Assembly: GCA_016215025.1 (NCBI GenBank) | Contig: JACRMI010000009.1 | Location: 35,881-99,880, forward strand | DNA from: Chloroflexota bacterium | GTDB taxonomy: Bacteria > Chloroflexota > Anaerolineae > UBA4142 | DNA length: 64,000 nt | Reading direction: 5' to 3' | In this document: positions 1 to 8,283 of the stretch, one piece after another | Layout of the letters: each line of letters starts with the position of its first letter | Numbering within the stretch: position 1 is the stretch's first letter | The notes under the pieces: generated by a model | Database searches by the model: none | The model's input: only the letters and a program-made list of their open reading frames with translations | Told to the model about the DNA's origin: nothing | Translations under genes and position numbers: made by a program

Positions 1-1300
1 GGGTCGGCTCGTCGAGAATCAAAACTTGAGGACTGGTTGCAAGCCAACGCGCGAGAATAACTTTTTGCTGATTACCGCCACTTAAATTCTTGACTAGTTG
101 ATCCGGCGATGGAGTAACGATTCCTAACAGCTTGATAAATTTTTCCGCGATCTCATATTGTTTTTGCGACGAAATAAACTTGAACCAACCATAGCGCGCT
201 TGCAATGCCAGGATGATATTTTCACGAATGGTTAAATCGCCCACCACGCCTTCGGCTTTGCGGTCTTCGGGGCACAATGCGATTCCACGTTTGAGAGATT
301 CGGCCGGCGAAAAATCATTGACCTTTTCGCCGTGAAATGCAAGCATGCCAGTGTCCGGTGTCTCGATACCAAAGATCAAGTCCGCCATCTCGGTTCGACC
401 GGAACCAAGCAAACCGGCGATGCCGACGACTTCATTCGCGTTCAAATCCAAATCAACCGGTTCTAGGAATCCTGCGCGCCCCAGATTTCTCGCTTCGACC
501 AAGCTTTTTTTCTCACGCGCTTGCTCGCCCGTCGATTTGATTTTCGACATCGCATCCAAATCAGTTAGACTACGCCCCAACATTTTGGCAACCAACTCCA
601 CACGCGGCAGCGACGCCGTCTCGAACGTGCCGACGAGTTTGCCATTCCGCAGAACGGTGATGCGGTCGGCGACCTGATAAATCTGATCGAGAAAGTGGGT
701 GATGAAAATAATTCCGATACCTTCGCTCTTTAGTTTGCGCATGACGTCAAAGAGCAAATTGGTTTCGTGAATGTCGAGACTGGAGGTGGGTTCGTCGAGG
801 ATCAGGACTTCTGCAGCCGCAATTTCAAGCGCGCGGGTGATGGCGACCATTTGCTGAATCGCCACCGAAAAATTCCCCAGCGGTTGGGTTACATCGAGGT
901 CGATCCCTAAGCGCTGGATAGCTTGGTAAGCCAAGTCGTTCATCTTTTTGTAATGAATACTGCCGAAACGATGCGGCTCGTGTCCCAGCATGATGTTTTC
1001 GGCGATGGAAATATTGGTGCACAGATTCACTTCTTGATAAACGGTGCTAATGCCGAGTTCTTGGGAATGCTGGGGGGATCGGACTAGAATAGGTTTTCCA
1101 TTCAGTTCGATAGAACCTTGGTCGGGCTGCTCTACGCCAGTGAGAACTTTGATGAGCGTGGATTTGCCCGCCCCGTTTTCGCCGACCAAGGCGTGGACTT
1201 CGCCTTTTCTCAAAGTAAAATCAACGTCCTCAAGGGCGAGAACGCCAGGAAATGATTTGGTAATTCCCTTCATGCTCAAGAGCGGCTGAATATCTGCCAT
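1..1300 (-). CDS. Sugar ABC transporter ATP-binding protein, RbsA/MglA/YtfR family (partial, 3' end outside window)
   Basis: The reading frame is open from an ATG at 1300 to the left edge (433 codons), so the C-terminus is missing. It has the two fused nucleotide-binding domains of the CUT2 sugar ATPases. The N-terminal half has Walker A GENGAGKST and Walker B LILDEPTSS, with a degenerate signature FSVAIQQ. The C-terminal half has the degenerate P-loop GLLGSGRTE, a CPEDRK stretch and the signature LSGGNQQK, ending in LILDEPT at the edge. The protein would energise import of a monosaccharide from the cytoplasmic face of the membrane. The two upstream YtfQ-like binding proteins point to a galactofuranose/pentose-type substrate. 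The permease is expected just beyond position 1. Family assignment is secure; substrate is inference. Confidence 0.93.
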   Translation of the reverse strand, partial: MADIQPLLSMKGITKSFPGVLALEDVDFTLRKGEVHALVGENGAGKSTLIKVLTGVEQPDQGSIELNGKPILVRSPQHSQELGISTVYQEVNLCTNISIAENIMLGHEPHRFGSIHYKKMNDLAYQAIQRLGIDLDVTQPLGNFSVAIQQMVAITRALEIAAAEVLILDEPTSSLDIHETNLLFDVMRKLKSEGIGIIFITHFLDQIYQVADRITVLRNGKLVGTFETASLPRVELVAKMLGRSLTDLDAMSKIKSTGEQAREKKSLVEARNLGRAGFLEPVDLDLNANEVVGIAGLLGSGRTEMADLIFGIETPDTGMLAFHGEKVNDFSPAESLKRGIALCPEDRKAEGVVGDLTIRENIILALQARYGWFKFISSQKQYEIAEKFIKLLGIVTPSPDQLVKNLSGGNQQKVILARWLATSPQVLILDEPT

Positions 1301-1349
1301 AGACAAAATCCGCTTTCTTCGTTCAGAACTTTTGAATGATTACTCAGGA

Positions 1350-1451
1350 ATGTCACCCCGAGCGACACTTACACCTACGGTAACGCAAGTGCAGATGAGC
1401 GAAGGGGCTTGTTCTACGGAAAACGAGATGCTTCGCTTCGCTCAGGATGAC
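1350..1451. repeat. Dispersed hairpin repeat (GTCAYCCTGAGCGAAG type) with an internal interruption
   Basis: The gene-free stretch 1301-1620 is mostly repeats. The ends TGTCACCCCGAGCGA and AAACGAGATGCTTCGCT...CTCAGGATGAC match the copy at 16760-16826. Relative to that copy, about 35 extra bases follow the left arm, themselves bounded by CACTT and AAGTG. Nothing in this stretch looks coding; the short ORFs across it are in repeat sequence. Confidence 0.7.
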
Positions 1452-1552
1452 GGCTTGCGTTGGAATAGGAAGCGGCGTCAGCGCAACGCCGCTTCTACAT
1501 CTCATTTTTTGTTGCGCGCTCCCCGGAAACAGGCGCGACAAGAAGACAAGTC

Positions 1553-1608
1553 TAGTCTAGCACCTCATGGGCGTTTAATCAAATTCACGCGCACAAGGAG
1601 CTAGACTA
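1553..1608. repeat. Small inverted-repeat element, GTAG/CTAC family (copy A)
   Basis: The arms 1553-1565 and 1596-1608 are inverted complements at 12 of 13 positions (TAGTCTAGC...GCTAGACTA). The interior carries GGGCGTTTAATC and ACGCGCACAAGG, which recur in the copies at 7163 and 61166. It lies 12 bases beyond the 3' end of the binding-protein gene. Confidence 0.75.
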
Positions 1609-1620
1609 TTTCAACCTATT

Positions 1621-2646
1621 CTAGTACTTGCGAGTCGGAAGCAAGTCCTTGGCTTTGTCGGGATAGTATACGGTTTCATTGGTCAGAACTTCGCGGTCGA
1701 TGGTTTGACCGTTCATGAGTTTAAGCGCCATTTCAAAGACCTGGGGACCAAGCAACGGATTGCATTCGACATCGGCTTGGAACCAGCCGTCGACCATCGC
1801 TTGGAAACCGCCACGCGTACCATCGACGGATACAATCTTGAGATCGCCGGGTTTGACGCCAGCGGCTTTCAACGCTTCGATCGCGCCGATACCCATGTCG
1901 TCATTGTGAATGAAGATGCCCTGGAAATCTGTACCCGCTTTGTACTTTTTCAAGAAAGCTTGCATGACGGGAACGGCTTCTGCGCGGGTAAAGTTGCCAG
2001 TTTGCGAATCGAGAATCTTGATATTGGCGTTGATTTTGTTTCGGAAACCCTTGGCTCGACCAACCGCCGCGCCAGAACCGGTCGTGCCGGACAATTCGAG
2101 AACAGCGCCGCCATTCGGCATCATCTTGTTGAATTCAGCCGCGGCCCGTTCGCCTTCCAACACCATGTCGGAACCGATGTGAGAGGCATACAAGGATTTG
2201 TCAGCGCTCACGCTGCGATCGACGACGATAACCGGAATCTTTGCATTCTTAGCTTCGTTGAGAACAGCATCCCAACCATCTTCCACGACGGGAGGCAATG
2301 CGATCACATCGACTTTTTGCTGAATGCAAGCGCGCACAGCCGAGATTTGATTTTCCTGCTTTTGCTGCGCGTCGGAGAACACCAATTGCTTGATGCCTAA
2401 CGTTTGCGCGGTTTCTTTGAACGATGCAGTGTTCGCCGTGCGCCAGTCACTTTCCGCACCGAGTTGTGGGTAGCACAACGTCATATCTTTGTAGGTTTTG
2501 GCAGCCGCTTGCGATGCTGCACTTGAGGCGGGTGCGGCGCTAGAAGCGGCTGGTGGTTGCGCCGCAGGTGTGGCAGAAGCGCAGCCGACGATAGCGATGA
2601 GGGCAACGACTAACACGAAGAACAACAGGGCCTTTGAGAACTTCAT
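1621..2646 (-). CDS. Sugar ABC transporter substrate-binding lipoprotein, YtfQ-like
   Basis: A 341-residue secreted lipoprotein with an N-terminal hydrophobic segment ending in a lipobox (IVGCAS, Cys22), then an Ala/Ser-rich linker. The mature part is a periplasmic-binding-protein type 1 domain. Motifs LGAESDWRTANT, QQKQENQI and HNDDMGIGAIEA match the galactofuranose-binding protein YtfQ. A strong ribosome site (AGGAGGAG, four bases before the ATG) fixes the start. It sits between the ABC ATPase gene and a second, clearly related binding-protein gene, so the transporter has two receptors. It would capture a furanose or pentose outside the membrane and pass it to the permease. The ligand cannot be read from sequence. 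Confidence 0.92.
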   Translation of the reverse strand: MKFSKALLFFVLVVALIAIVGCASATPAAQPPAASSAAPASSAASQAAAKTYKDMTLCYPQLGAESDWRTANTASFKETAQTLGIKQLVFSDAQQKQENQISAVRACIQQKVDVIALPPVVEDGWDAVLNEAKNAKIPVIVVDRSVSADKSLYASHIGSDMVLEGERAAAEFNKMMPNGGAVLELSGTTGSGAAVGRAKGFRNKINANIKILDSQTGNFTRAEAVPVMQAFLKKYKAGTDFQGIFIHNDDMGIGAIEALKAAGVKPGDLKIVSVDGTRGGFQAMVDGWFQADVECNPLLGPQVFEMALKLMNGQTIDREVLTNETVYYPDKAKDLLPTRKY

Positions 2647-2874
2647 TGTACTCCTCCTTTTCAGTTCTCTGCTTGATTTCGTTACGTCAGATTTGGATGG
2701 ATATTTCCCCGGGTAGAAACAACCATCCTTGCCCTCAGCTTACATCGCAACTCATCCGATAGGAATGCTTTCTTTTGGGAATCTAGTTCGATATTCGATG
2801 GTGTTCGCCTTTATCGTACACGATTTATGGAAAAAAGGTGCAATTTTTTTTGAAAGAGGTTGAATAACTTTCGA

Positions 2875-2901
2875 CTGTAGCGCGAGCGGCTCGCGGTACA
2901 G
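2875..2901. repeat. Short GC-rich hairpin
   Basis: The arms CTGTAGCGCGAGC (2875-2887) and GCTCGCGGTACAG (2889-2901) are inverted with one mismatch. It sits directly after the stop of the second binding-protein gene, without a U-tract. It may act as an mRNA-stabilising stem or weak terminator; it resembles the GTAGCGC stem at 30256. Confidence 0.55.
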
Positions 2902-2904
2902 CAA

Positions 2905-3918
2905 TCAATATTTCCGCGTCGGTAGAATTTGCGCCGCATTGTCCGGATAGAAAATCGATTCCTTGGACGGAATCCACTTTGGAATCGTTTCACCGTTGAC
3001 GACCTTGAGCGCCATTTCCAAAAATTCGGGACCGAGCAACGGATTACACTCCACCGTCGCGTTGAGTTTGCCGGCGATCATCGCTTCAAACGCGCCGCGC
3101 GCTGCATCGATCGAAACGATCTTGATGTCGATGCCAGGTCGCAAGCCATAGTCCTCAATCGCCTTGATCGCGCCGAGCGCCATGTCGTCGTTGTGAGCGA
3201 AAACCGCCGTGATGGTCTTGCCATGCTTTTTCAAAAAGCTCGCCATCACTTCTTTGCCTTTGGCGATGGTAAATTCGCCTTCCTGGGAATCGATGATCTT
3301 CATGTCGGGATAGCTCTGCAAAATTTCTCGAAAGCCGACATAGCGATCATTCGCAGGCGCTGATCCTTTCGTTCCCTGCAACTCGACGATGTTCGCTTTG
3401 CCGTTGGTCAGCTTGGCCATGATGCGCCCGGCGTTGCGACCTTCATCGACAAAATCAGAACCCATTAGTGTCACGTACAGGTCTTCAGGCACGGCTGCGC
3501 GCCGGTCCACGACGATGATCGGAATGCCCGCGTCTCTCGCTTCTTGAAAGACGGCAACCCAGCCTGTCTCAACAATCGGCGCAACGCCAATCACATCGAC
3601 CTTTTGCGCGATGAGCGACCGAATCGCCTTGATTTGATTTTCCTGTTTTTGCTGCGCATCAGAAAAACGCAATTCAACGCCGAGTTGGGCCGCCGCTTCC
3701 TTGACCGAGTTGGTGTTCGCCGTACGCCATTCGCTCTCCGCGCCGAGTTGAACGTATCCGACGATCAAATCCTTGTACGTCTTTTTCGTTTTGACATTCG
3801 GCGTTGCCGACTCTTGTGTAACTGGTAATGTGGCGGGCGCTGGATTGCAGCCAATCAAGCTCGAGAGCAAAACTAGAATCACTAGAGGAATAAATCGCGA
3901 TGTCATCATTGTCATCAT
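2905..3918 (-). CDS. Second sugar ABC transporter substrate-binding lipoprotein, YtfQ-like
   Basis: About 337 residues from the ATG pair at 3918/3915. The hydrophobic signal starts after MMTSRF and ends in the lipobox LIGCNP. Longer in-frame starts upstream overlap the kinase gene and precede the signal peptide, so they are rejected. The mature domain shares LGAESEWRTANT, DAQQKQENQIKA and AHNDDMALGAIKA with the protein at 1621-2646, so the two are paralogues. The stop of the upstream sensor kinase lies eight bases before the ATG and there is little Shine-Dalgarno sequence, suggesting translational coupling. It may present ligand to the shared ABC transporter, to the YesM-like kinase, or to both. 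The sensing role is inference from the operon order. Confidence 0.9.
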   Translation of the reverse strand: MMTMMTSRFIPLVILVLLSSLIGCNPAPATLPVTQESATPNVKTKKTYKDLIVGYVQLGAESEWRTANTNSVKEAAAQLGVELRFSDAQQKQENQIKAIRSLIAQKVDVIGVAPIVETGWVAVFQEARDAGIPIIVVDRRAAVPEDLYVTLMGSDFVDEGRNAGRIMAKLTNGKANIVELQGTKGSAPANDRYVGFREILQSYPDMKIIDSQEGEFTIAKGKEVMASFLKKHGKTITAVFAHNDDMALGAIKAIEDYGLRPGIDIKIVSIDAARGAFEAMIAGKLNATVECNPLLGPEFLEMALKVVNGETIPKWIPSKESIFYPDNAAQILPTRKY

Positions 3919-3925
3919 TCGATGC

Positions 3926-5545
3926 TCACACCAGTTGCTCAGCCGGTTGACTGGGACTAGATCCAAAGCTCGGTCGCTCGGCGGCGGCGTCTCGAATCGC
4001 TGGGATGGTGAGCGTCACGCGCGTGCCGACGTTGTATTCACTCATCACGGCAAGTCCAGATTGTTTGCCATAGTACAACCGGATTCGCTTTTTGACGTTA
4101 CCGACACCAAATCCACTTTCAAGTTTAATATCGCCCGAATCATCTTCCAACTCGGCTTTGAGTTGAGCCAGTTTATCCGGCGTGAATCCGATTCCATCGT
4201 CTTCAACTTCGATCAGAATTTCCTGGTCATTCTTTTGTCGCGCGCGCACGACAATCGTGCCGCCCGTGCGCTTGTTCTTGATGCCGTGATACAGTGCATT
4301 TTCGACCAAGGGCTGCAAGACCAACTTGAGAATCGTGTACCGCAAAACGGATTCATCGACCTCGATTTTGAAATCCATGATGTCACGATAACGCATGCGT
4401 TGAATCGTCAAATAGTTTTTGACCCGCTCGATCTCTTCGCCGATGGTGATCCAGTCCCGGCCCTTGCTGAGACTGATGCGAAAGAAACTCGACAACGCGC
4501 TGACAATCTCGACCACTTGATCCGTCTTTTGCGACTCTGCCATCCAGATGATCGTGTCCAGCGTGTTGTACAAAAAATGTGGATTGATCTGGGCTTGGAG
4601 CGCGCGGAGTTCTGCTTTTTGTAGATTTTCCTGCTCTTTGATTTTCGCGTCGAGCAGCTCGCGAATTTTGCCGATCATGATGTTAAAGCTCATCCCTAGC
4701 TCGGTAATTTCATCGACGTTGTCGCGATTCACCAACGCTTGCAAATCGTTTTTGGTGATGGTCGTCGTGACATCGTGCAGGCGCTTGATCGGAATGTAAA
4801 TACTTTGCGAGATTGCCCATGCGGCGATAATGGAGAATGCGATAGCGCCAACCCATAGCAACAGATAGAAAGCTTCCCACTGCGCAAAACCCTGGCTGGT
4901 GATGCGGTATTGCTGATCAGCTTGATTCACTTCAAACAGCACATAGTCTTGCACGACCTCTTCCACTACCGATGAAACGCCGCGAATGTTTTCCAGCACC
5001 GCTTCGTTTTCGGCGACCGTGCTGCCGCGTGCAATTTGCTCGCCCATCAGATCGACATAGCGCGTCAAGGTTTTCATCGTCCGGCTGATAACTTCCAGTT
5101 TGAGTTTCGATCCAGCCGACACAGCGTGGTCCGTCATCCATTGCAATTTGCTGTTCACGTTGTTAATGATGTCGTACTGTTTACCTTCGACGAATTGGGT
5201 CTTGCCCGCCACAATGTTCCACATCTCGGTATCGACGTCAGTCTTGATGTGACCGTTGATACTGTTCGCCGTCGTGATGTTGTTCATCATTGCATCGTAC
5301 TGGCGGCTATAGTTCGTTATCTGGAACATCAATACTACATTGGTCAAGCCCATTAACAAAATGACGATGCCGAGCGAAAGCAGAATCTTCGTGCGGATCG
5401 ACAGATTCAAGCCTGCCAAAAAATGCGCGATGCGCCCCATCGAGCGGTGCCAAGTTTGACGCGGGACATTCGTACCCCAGTCCACTTTCGCCAAGTAATC
5501 CCTAAAATCAGTAGCAATCGTTTTCCGAATCATGGTGTGGCTCAC
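3926..5545 (-). CDS. Sensor histidine kinase, YesM-like (His_kinase/HATPase)
   Basis: A 539-residue membrane kinase. The first membrane segment is about residues 54-76 and the second about 227-249, flanking an extracellular sensor domain of about 150 residues with no family I recognise. A HAMP linker follows (about 250-300). The His_kinase domain has the phospho-acceptor in INPHFLYNTLD (His323), then an ATPase domain with N-box VENALYHG and G-boxes DDGIGF and GFGVGNV. YesM kinases pair with AraC-type regulators in carbohydrate operons. Here the ATG overlaps the stop of the regulator gene as ATGA. Downstream are the binding proteins, so it probably reports sugar availability. Confidence 0.93.
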   Translation of the reverse strand: MSHTMIRKTIATDFRDYLAKVDWGTNVPRQTWHRSMGRIAHFLAGLNLSIRTKILLSLGIVILLMGLTNVVLMFQITNYSRQYDAMMNNITTANSINGHIKTDVDTEMWNIVAGKTQFVEGKQYDIINNVNSKLQWMTDHAVSAGSKLKLEVISRTMKTLTRYVDLMGEQIARGSTVAENEAVLENIRGVSSVVEEVVQDYVLFEVNQADQQYRITSQGFAQWEAFYLLLWVGAIAFSIIAAWAISQSIYIPIKRLHDVTTTITKNDLQALVNRDNVDEITELGMSFNIMIGKIRELLDAKIKEQENLQKAELRALQAQINPHFLYNTLDTIIWMAESQKTDQVVEIVSALSSFFRISLSKGRDWITIGEEIERVKNYLTIQRMRYRDIMDFKIEVDESVLRYTILKLVLQPLVENALYHGIKNKRTGGTIVVRARQKNDQEILIEVEDDGIGFTPDKLAQLKAELEDDSGDIKLESGFGVGNVKKRIRLYYGKQSGLAVMSEYNVGTRVTLTIPAIRDAAAERPSFGSSPSQPAEQLV

Positions 5546-7119
5546 TGCGCCTGCAATCGAAATTCGCGGGGCGATAGTCCCGTGGCTTTTCGAAAGACAT
5601 GGCTAAAGTAATGCGGATCGTTGTAGCCAATTTTGTACGAGATTTCCGACGAGCGGTGCGCCGTGGTGCGTAATAATTCTTTCGCTTTGCGGATCCTGAT
5701 CTCGGTCACGTATTCTTTGAACGTCGTGCCACATTCTTGGCTAAAGACCGCGCTGAAATGACTGGGACTAAGATTGACTTGATTCGCCACTTGGTTGAGC
5801 GATAATTCAGGATCGAGAAAATGCTGGGCAATGTACTCTTTGGCGCGCTGAATCATACCCGCGTATTGATTCGTCGTCTGACTATCGCGAAAAGCCAACG
5901 CGCCCATCAGGATTTCTTGCACTTGAAATCGAATCTGTTCAATCGTCCGAATATTCGCCAACACGGAGCCAATCGCACTGAAATTCGGAATGACTTGATC
6001 GATATTGCCGCCGAGTCCGTTAACAAATTTTGCCACCGCGACCATCAAGTCGATGAAGATGTAATTTTTGAGCATCGAAGACCGACAAGCCGTTTCACCT
6101 ATGCGGCGAATGTACGTATCGAAGAAACGAGCAAAGTCTTCTCTGGCTCCAAACATGAGATAGTGTTCCACCGCCGATTGATCGATTTTGAGCAGCTCGA
6201 TACCGTCGATGCGAGCATCCGTCACGGTTGCCGGTTGAGTCGCCGTATTCTTGACGTTCACCATCGCTTCGATAAACGATTGGTAAATATCGGCGATTCG
6301 TTTCTTGAGCGTGCCTGACGCGATGACAAGTTTTGAATTACCGCCGTGTATTGCTTGCTCGATTCGCTTGAGCAGCAGCTCGTTTTCTTCAAGCAAAAAT
6401 TCGGGCGTGTTGCCTTTCAGGATAAGCACGAGTTCTTCGGGGTCTTTTTCAAGCAAGAACACATCGGGGTTGTGTTCCACCAAACTCTCAGTCGTCTGGC
6501 GCACTTGATGGCATTCTGGATAGTTGAACGATGCCAAAGCCTCCGCCCGTTCGATCCGGATGACCGTGACTTGATAGAATCGAGCGACGAGATCAATGTT
6601 CAACGCTTGGCTCTGTTCGATGGCTTCGGTCGATGGCAGTTCGCCTAGCACGAGTTTAAGCAGGAATTTTTCCTTGAGTGTGGTTTGATACTCTTGCACT
6701 TGGGCTTGCAACTTGCGGACACTTTCTTGCTCTCTGCGTTCCGTATCGATTTGTACGGCAATGCGTTGCAGGACATTGTGGAAATCTTGGACCGTGATCG
6801 GTTTCAATAGATATTCGGTCACGCCGAGTTTGATCGCCTTTTGTGCGTAATCGAACTCGTCGTGTCCACTGAAAATGATGATCTTGACCCAGGACATTCG
6901 TTCACGAATGATTTTGCACAACTGCAAGCCATCCATAAACGGCATCTTGATGTCTGTAATCAAAACATCGGGGCGCAGCGATTGGATGAGCGGCAGAGCC
7001 ATTTCGCCATCGGACGCTTCGCCGCAGAACTCAAAACCATGCCGCTGCCAATCGACATTGTCTCGAATTCCCTCGCGGGTGACGATTTCATCCTCAACGA
7101 AAAAAACTTTGTACGGCAT
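5542..7119 (-). CDS. Response regulator, YesN-like (REC + AraC-type HTH)
   Basis: 525 residues from the ATG at 7119, which has AAGGAG seven bases upstream; the longer upstream reading adds residues before a canonical REC start (MPYKVFFVEDE) and is rejected. The N-terminal receiver has the acidic pocket VEDE, the phospho-acceptor in LITDIKMPFMDG and the conserved Lys in YLLKPI. A long central region of about 260 residues follows, then two AraC-type helix-turn-helix motifs (AQHFLDPELSLNQVA, then KIGYNDPHYFSHVFRK). With the YesM-like kinase it should activate the sugar uptake genes downstream. The target promoter was not identified. Confidence 0.93.
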   Translation of the reverse strand: MPYKVFFVEDEIVTREGIRDNVDWQRHGFEFCGEASDGEMALPLIQSLRPDVLITDIKMPFMDGLQLCKIIRERMSWVKIIIFSGHDEFDYAQKAIKLGVTEYLLKPITVQDFHNVLQRIAVQIDTERREQESVRKLQAQVQEYQTTLKEKFLLKLVLGELPSTEAIEQSQALNIDLVARFYQVTVIRIERAEALASFNYPECHQVRQTTESLVEHNPDVFLLEKDPEELVLILKGNTPEFLLEENELLLKRIEQAIHGGNSKLVIASGTLKKRIADIYQSFIEAMVNVKNTATQPATVTDARIDGIELLKIDQSAVEHYLMFGAREDFARFFDTYIRRIGETACRSSMLKNYIFIDLMVAVAKFVNGLGGNIDQVIPNFSAIGSVLANIRTIEQIRFQVQEILMGALAFRDSQTTNQYAGMIQRAKEYIAQHFLDPELSLNQVANQVNLSPSHFSAVFSQECGTTFKEYVTEIRIRKAKELLRTTAHRSSEISYKIGYNDPHYFSHVFRKATGLSPREFRLQAQ

Positions 7120-7162
7120 ACGTCCACTCCTTGTCTCAAGGGAGCAATTCATAAAGCGCCAA

Positions 7163-7223
7163 GTAGTCTAGCGCCTTGGGCGCGTTCTTGTGTGCATTCA
7201 ACACCTACAAGGGGCTAGACTAC
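7163..7223. repeat. Small inverted-repeat element, GTAG/CTAC family (copy B)
   Basis: 15-base arms 7163-7177 and 7209-7223 (GTAGTCTAGCGCCTT and its complement) pair with one mismatch. The interior GGGCGCGTT matches other copies. It fills the gap between the reductase stop and the regulator start, so it lies in the promoter region of the YesN-like gene. Confidence 0.8.
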
Positions 7224-7233
7224 GAACCTGGCA

Positions 7234-8217
7234 TCACCAATAATGATGCACCTGCTCGCGAATGCGTCGATCATAAATCGCGCGCACCTGCTGCATCGTC
7301 GAATCGGAGATGGGCGGCAAATCCGCGGCGCGCGAGTTATCTTCGACCTGGCTTGGACGTTTCGCGCCCGGAATTGCGCACGTCACGGCGTCGAACATCA
7401 GAATCCAACGCAGTGAAAATTCCGCCATCGTCCAGCCCGCCGGCAAGAGTGGGCGTAATTCTTCGACCGTTTGCAACCCCAGGTCATAGTCTACACCTGA
7501 AAACGTTTCGCCGCGATCAAACGATTCGCCGTGTCGATTGAATGCGCGGTGATCATCTGTCGAGAATGTACTAGTGCGCGTCATCTTCCCAGCAAGCATA
7601 CCCGACGAAAGCGGCAAGCGCGCGAGGATACCTACGCGTCTGCGTTTGGCTTGATCGAAAAACAACTCTGCCGGTCGTTGCCGAAAAATATTGAAAATAA
7701 TTTGCACCGATTGCACACCGGGATATTCAATCGCCTTGAGCGCTTCTTCCACTTTTTCAACGCTGACGCCATAGTGGCGCAGTTTGCCTTGCTTGACAAG
7801 ATCATCCAGCACGCCGAAAACTTCCGGCATATAATAGACAGCCGTCGGCGGACAGTGTAATTGCACTAAATCCAACGTGTCGGTCTCTAGATTCTTGAGA
7901 CTGCGCTCAATAAACGCCGTGAGGTTCTCGCGATTGTATCCGCTGGCGCTGTGTGGGCTGAGTCGGCGACCTGCTTTGGTGACGATGTGAATTTCTTCGC
8001 GGCGTTCGCGCTTGAGTTGCGCCAACAAACGTTCGCTGTGTCCATCGCCATAGACGTCCGCCGTATCGAAAAAATTTACGCCGAGGTCTACGGCGCGCCG
8101 AAGCGCATCAAGCGATTCGCGATCATCCACACTGCCCCACGAACTACCAATCGCCCATGCGCCAAAACTAATCGTCGAAACGCGCCAACCTGTTCGTCCT
8201 AGTTCGCGATAATTCAT
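7234..8217 (-). CDS. Aldo/keto reductase
   Basis: 327 residues from the ATG at 8217 (AAAGGG upstream); an ORF extension to 8259 runs through a hairpin and is rejected. It is a TIM-barrel NAD(P)H-dependent oxidoreductase. The catalytic tetrad is visible: Asp and Tyr in FDTADVYGDG, Lys in VTKAG and His in LVQLHCPP. The C-terminal part with AIPGAKRPSQVEDN matches the nucleotide-binding region of family 11-12 enzymes. It lies immediately downstream of L-arabinose isomerase and upstream of the YesM/N-controlled transporter, so it may reduce or oxidise a pentose or an uronate. The specific substrate is unknown. Confidence 0.92.
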   Translation of the reverse strand: MNYRELGRTGWRVSTISFGAWAIGSSWGSVDDRESLDALRRAVDLGVNFFDTADVYGDGHSERLLAQLKRERREEIHIVTKAGRRLSPHSASGYNRENLTAFIERSLKNLETDTLDLVQLHCPPTAVYYMPEVFGVLDDLVKQGKLRHYGVSVEKVEEALKAIEYPGVQSVQIIFNIFRQRPAELFFDQAKRRRVGILARLPLSSGMLAGKMTRTSTFSTDDHRAFNRHGESFDRGETFSGVDYDLGLQTVEELRPLLPAGWTMAEFSLRWILMFDAVTCAIPGAKRPSQVEDNSRAADLPPISDSTMQQVRAIYDRRIREQVHHYW

Positions 8218-8243
8218 AGAAACCCTTTCAGTCAAATAGTCGG

Positions 8244-8283
8244 ATAGTCGGATAGTCAATACGAGAGTTGACTATCCGACTAT
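8244..8283. repeat. Perfect 16-bp hairpin with tandem AGTCGGAT units
   Basis: ATAGTCGGATAGTCAA (8244-8259) is the exact complement of 8268-8283, with an 8-base loop. Two tandem AGTCGGAT units precede it. The last codons of the isomerase gene lie within the right arm. It may attenuate or process the araA-reductase transcript; there is no U-tract. Confidence 0.6.

Noticed and set aside
1332..1604. 90-codon ORF over repeats
   Set aside because: It lies within inverted repeats shared with other intergenic sites.
3773..4624. Plus-strand ORF of 283 codons opposite the YesM-like kinase
   Set aside because: Antisense of a coding frame; composition is typical of such shadows and the opposite strand has full domain evidence.
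8236..8283. Tandem AGTCGGAT units considered as a CRISPR or iteron
   Set aside because: Only two to three units, forming one hairpin at a gene end; better explained as an inverted repeat.
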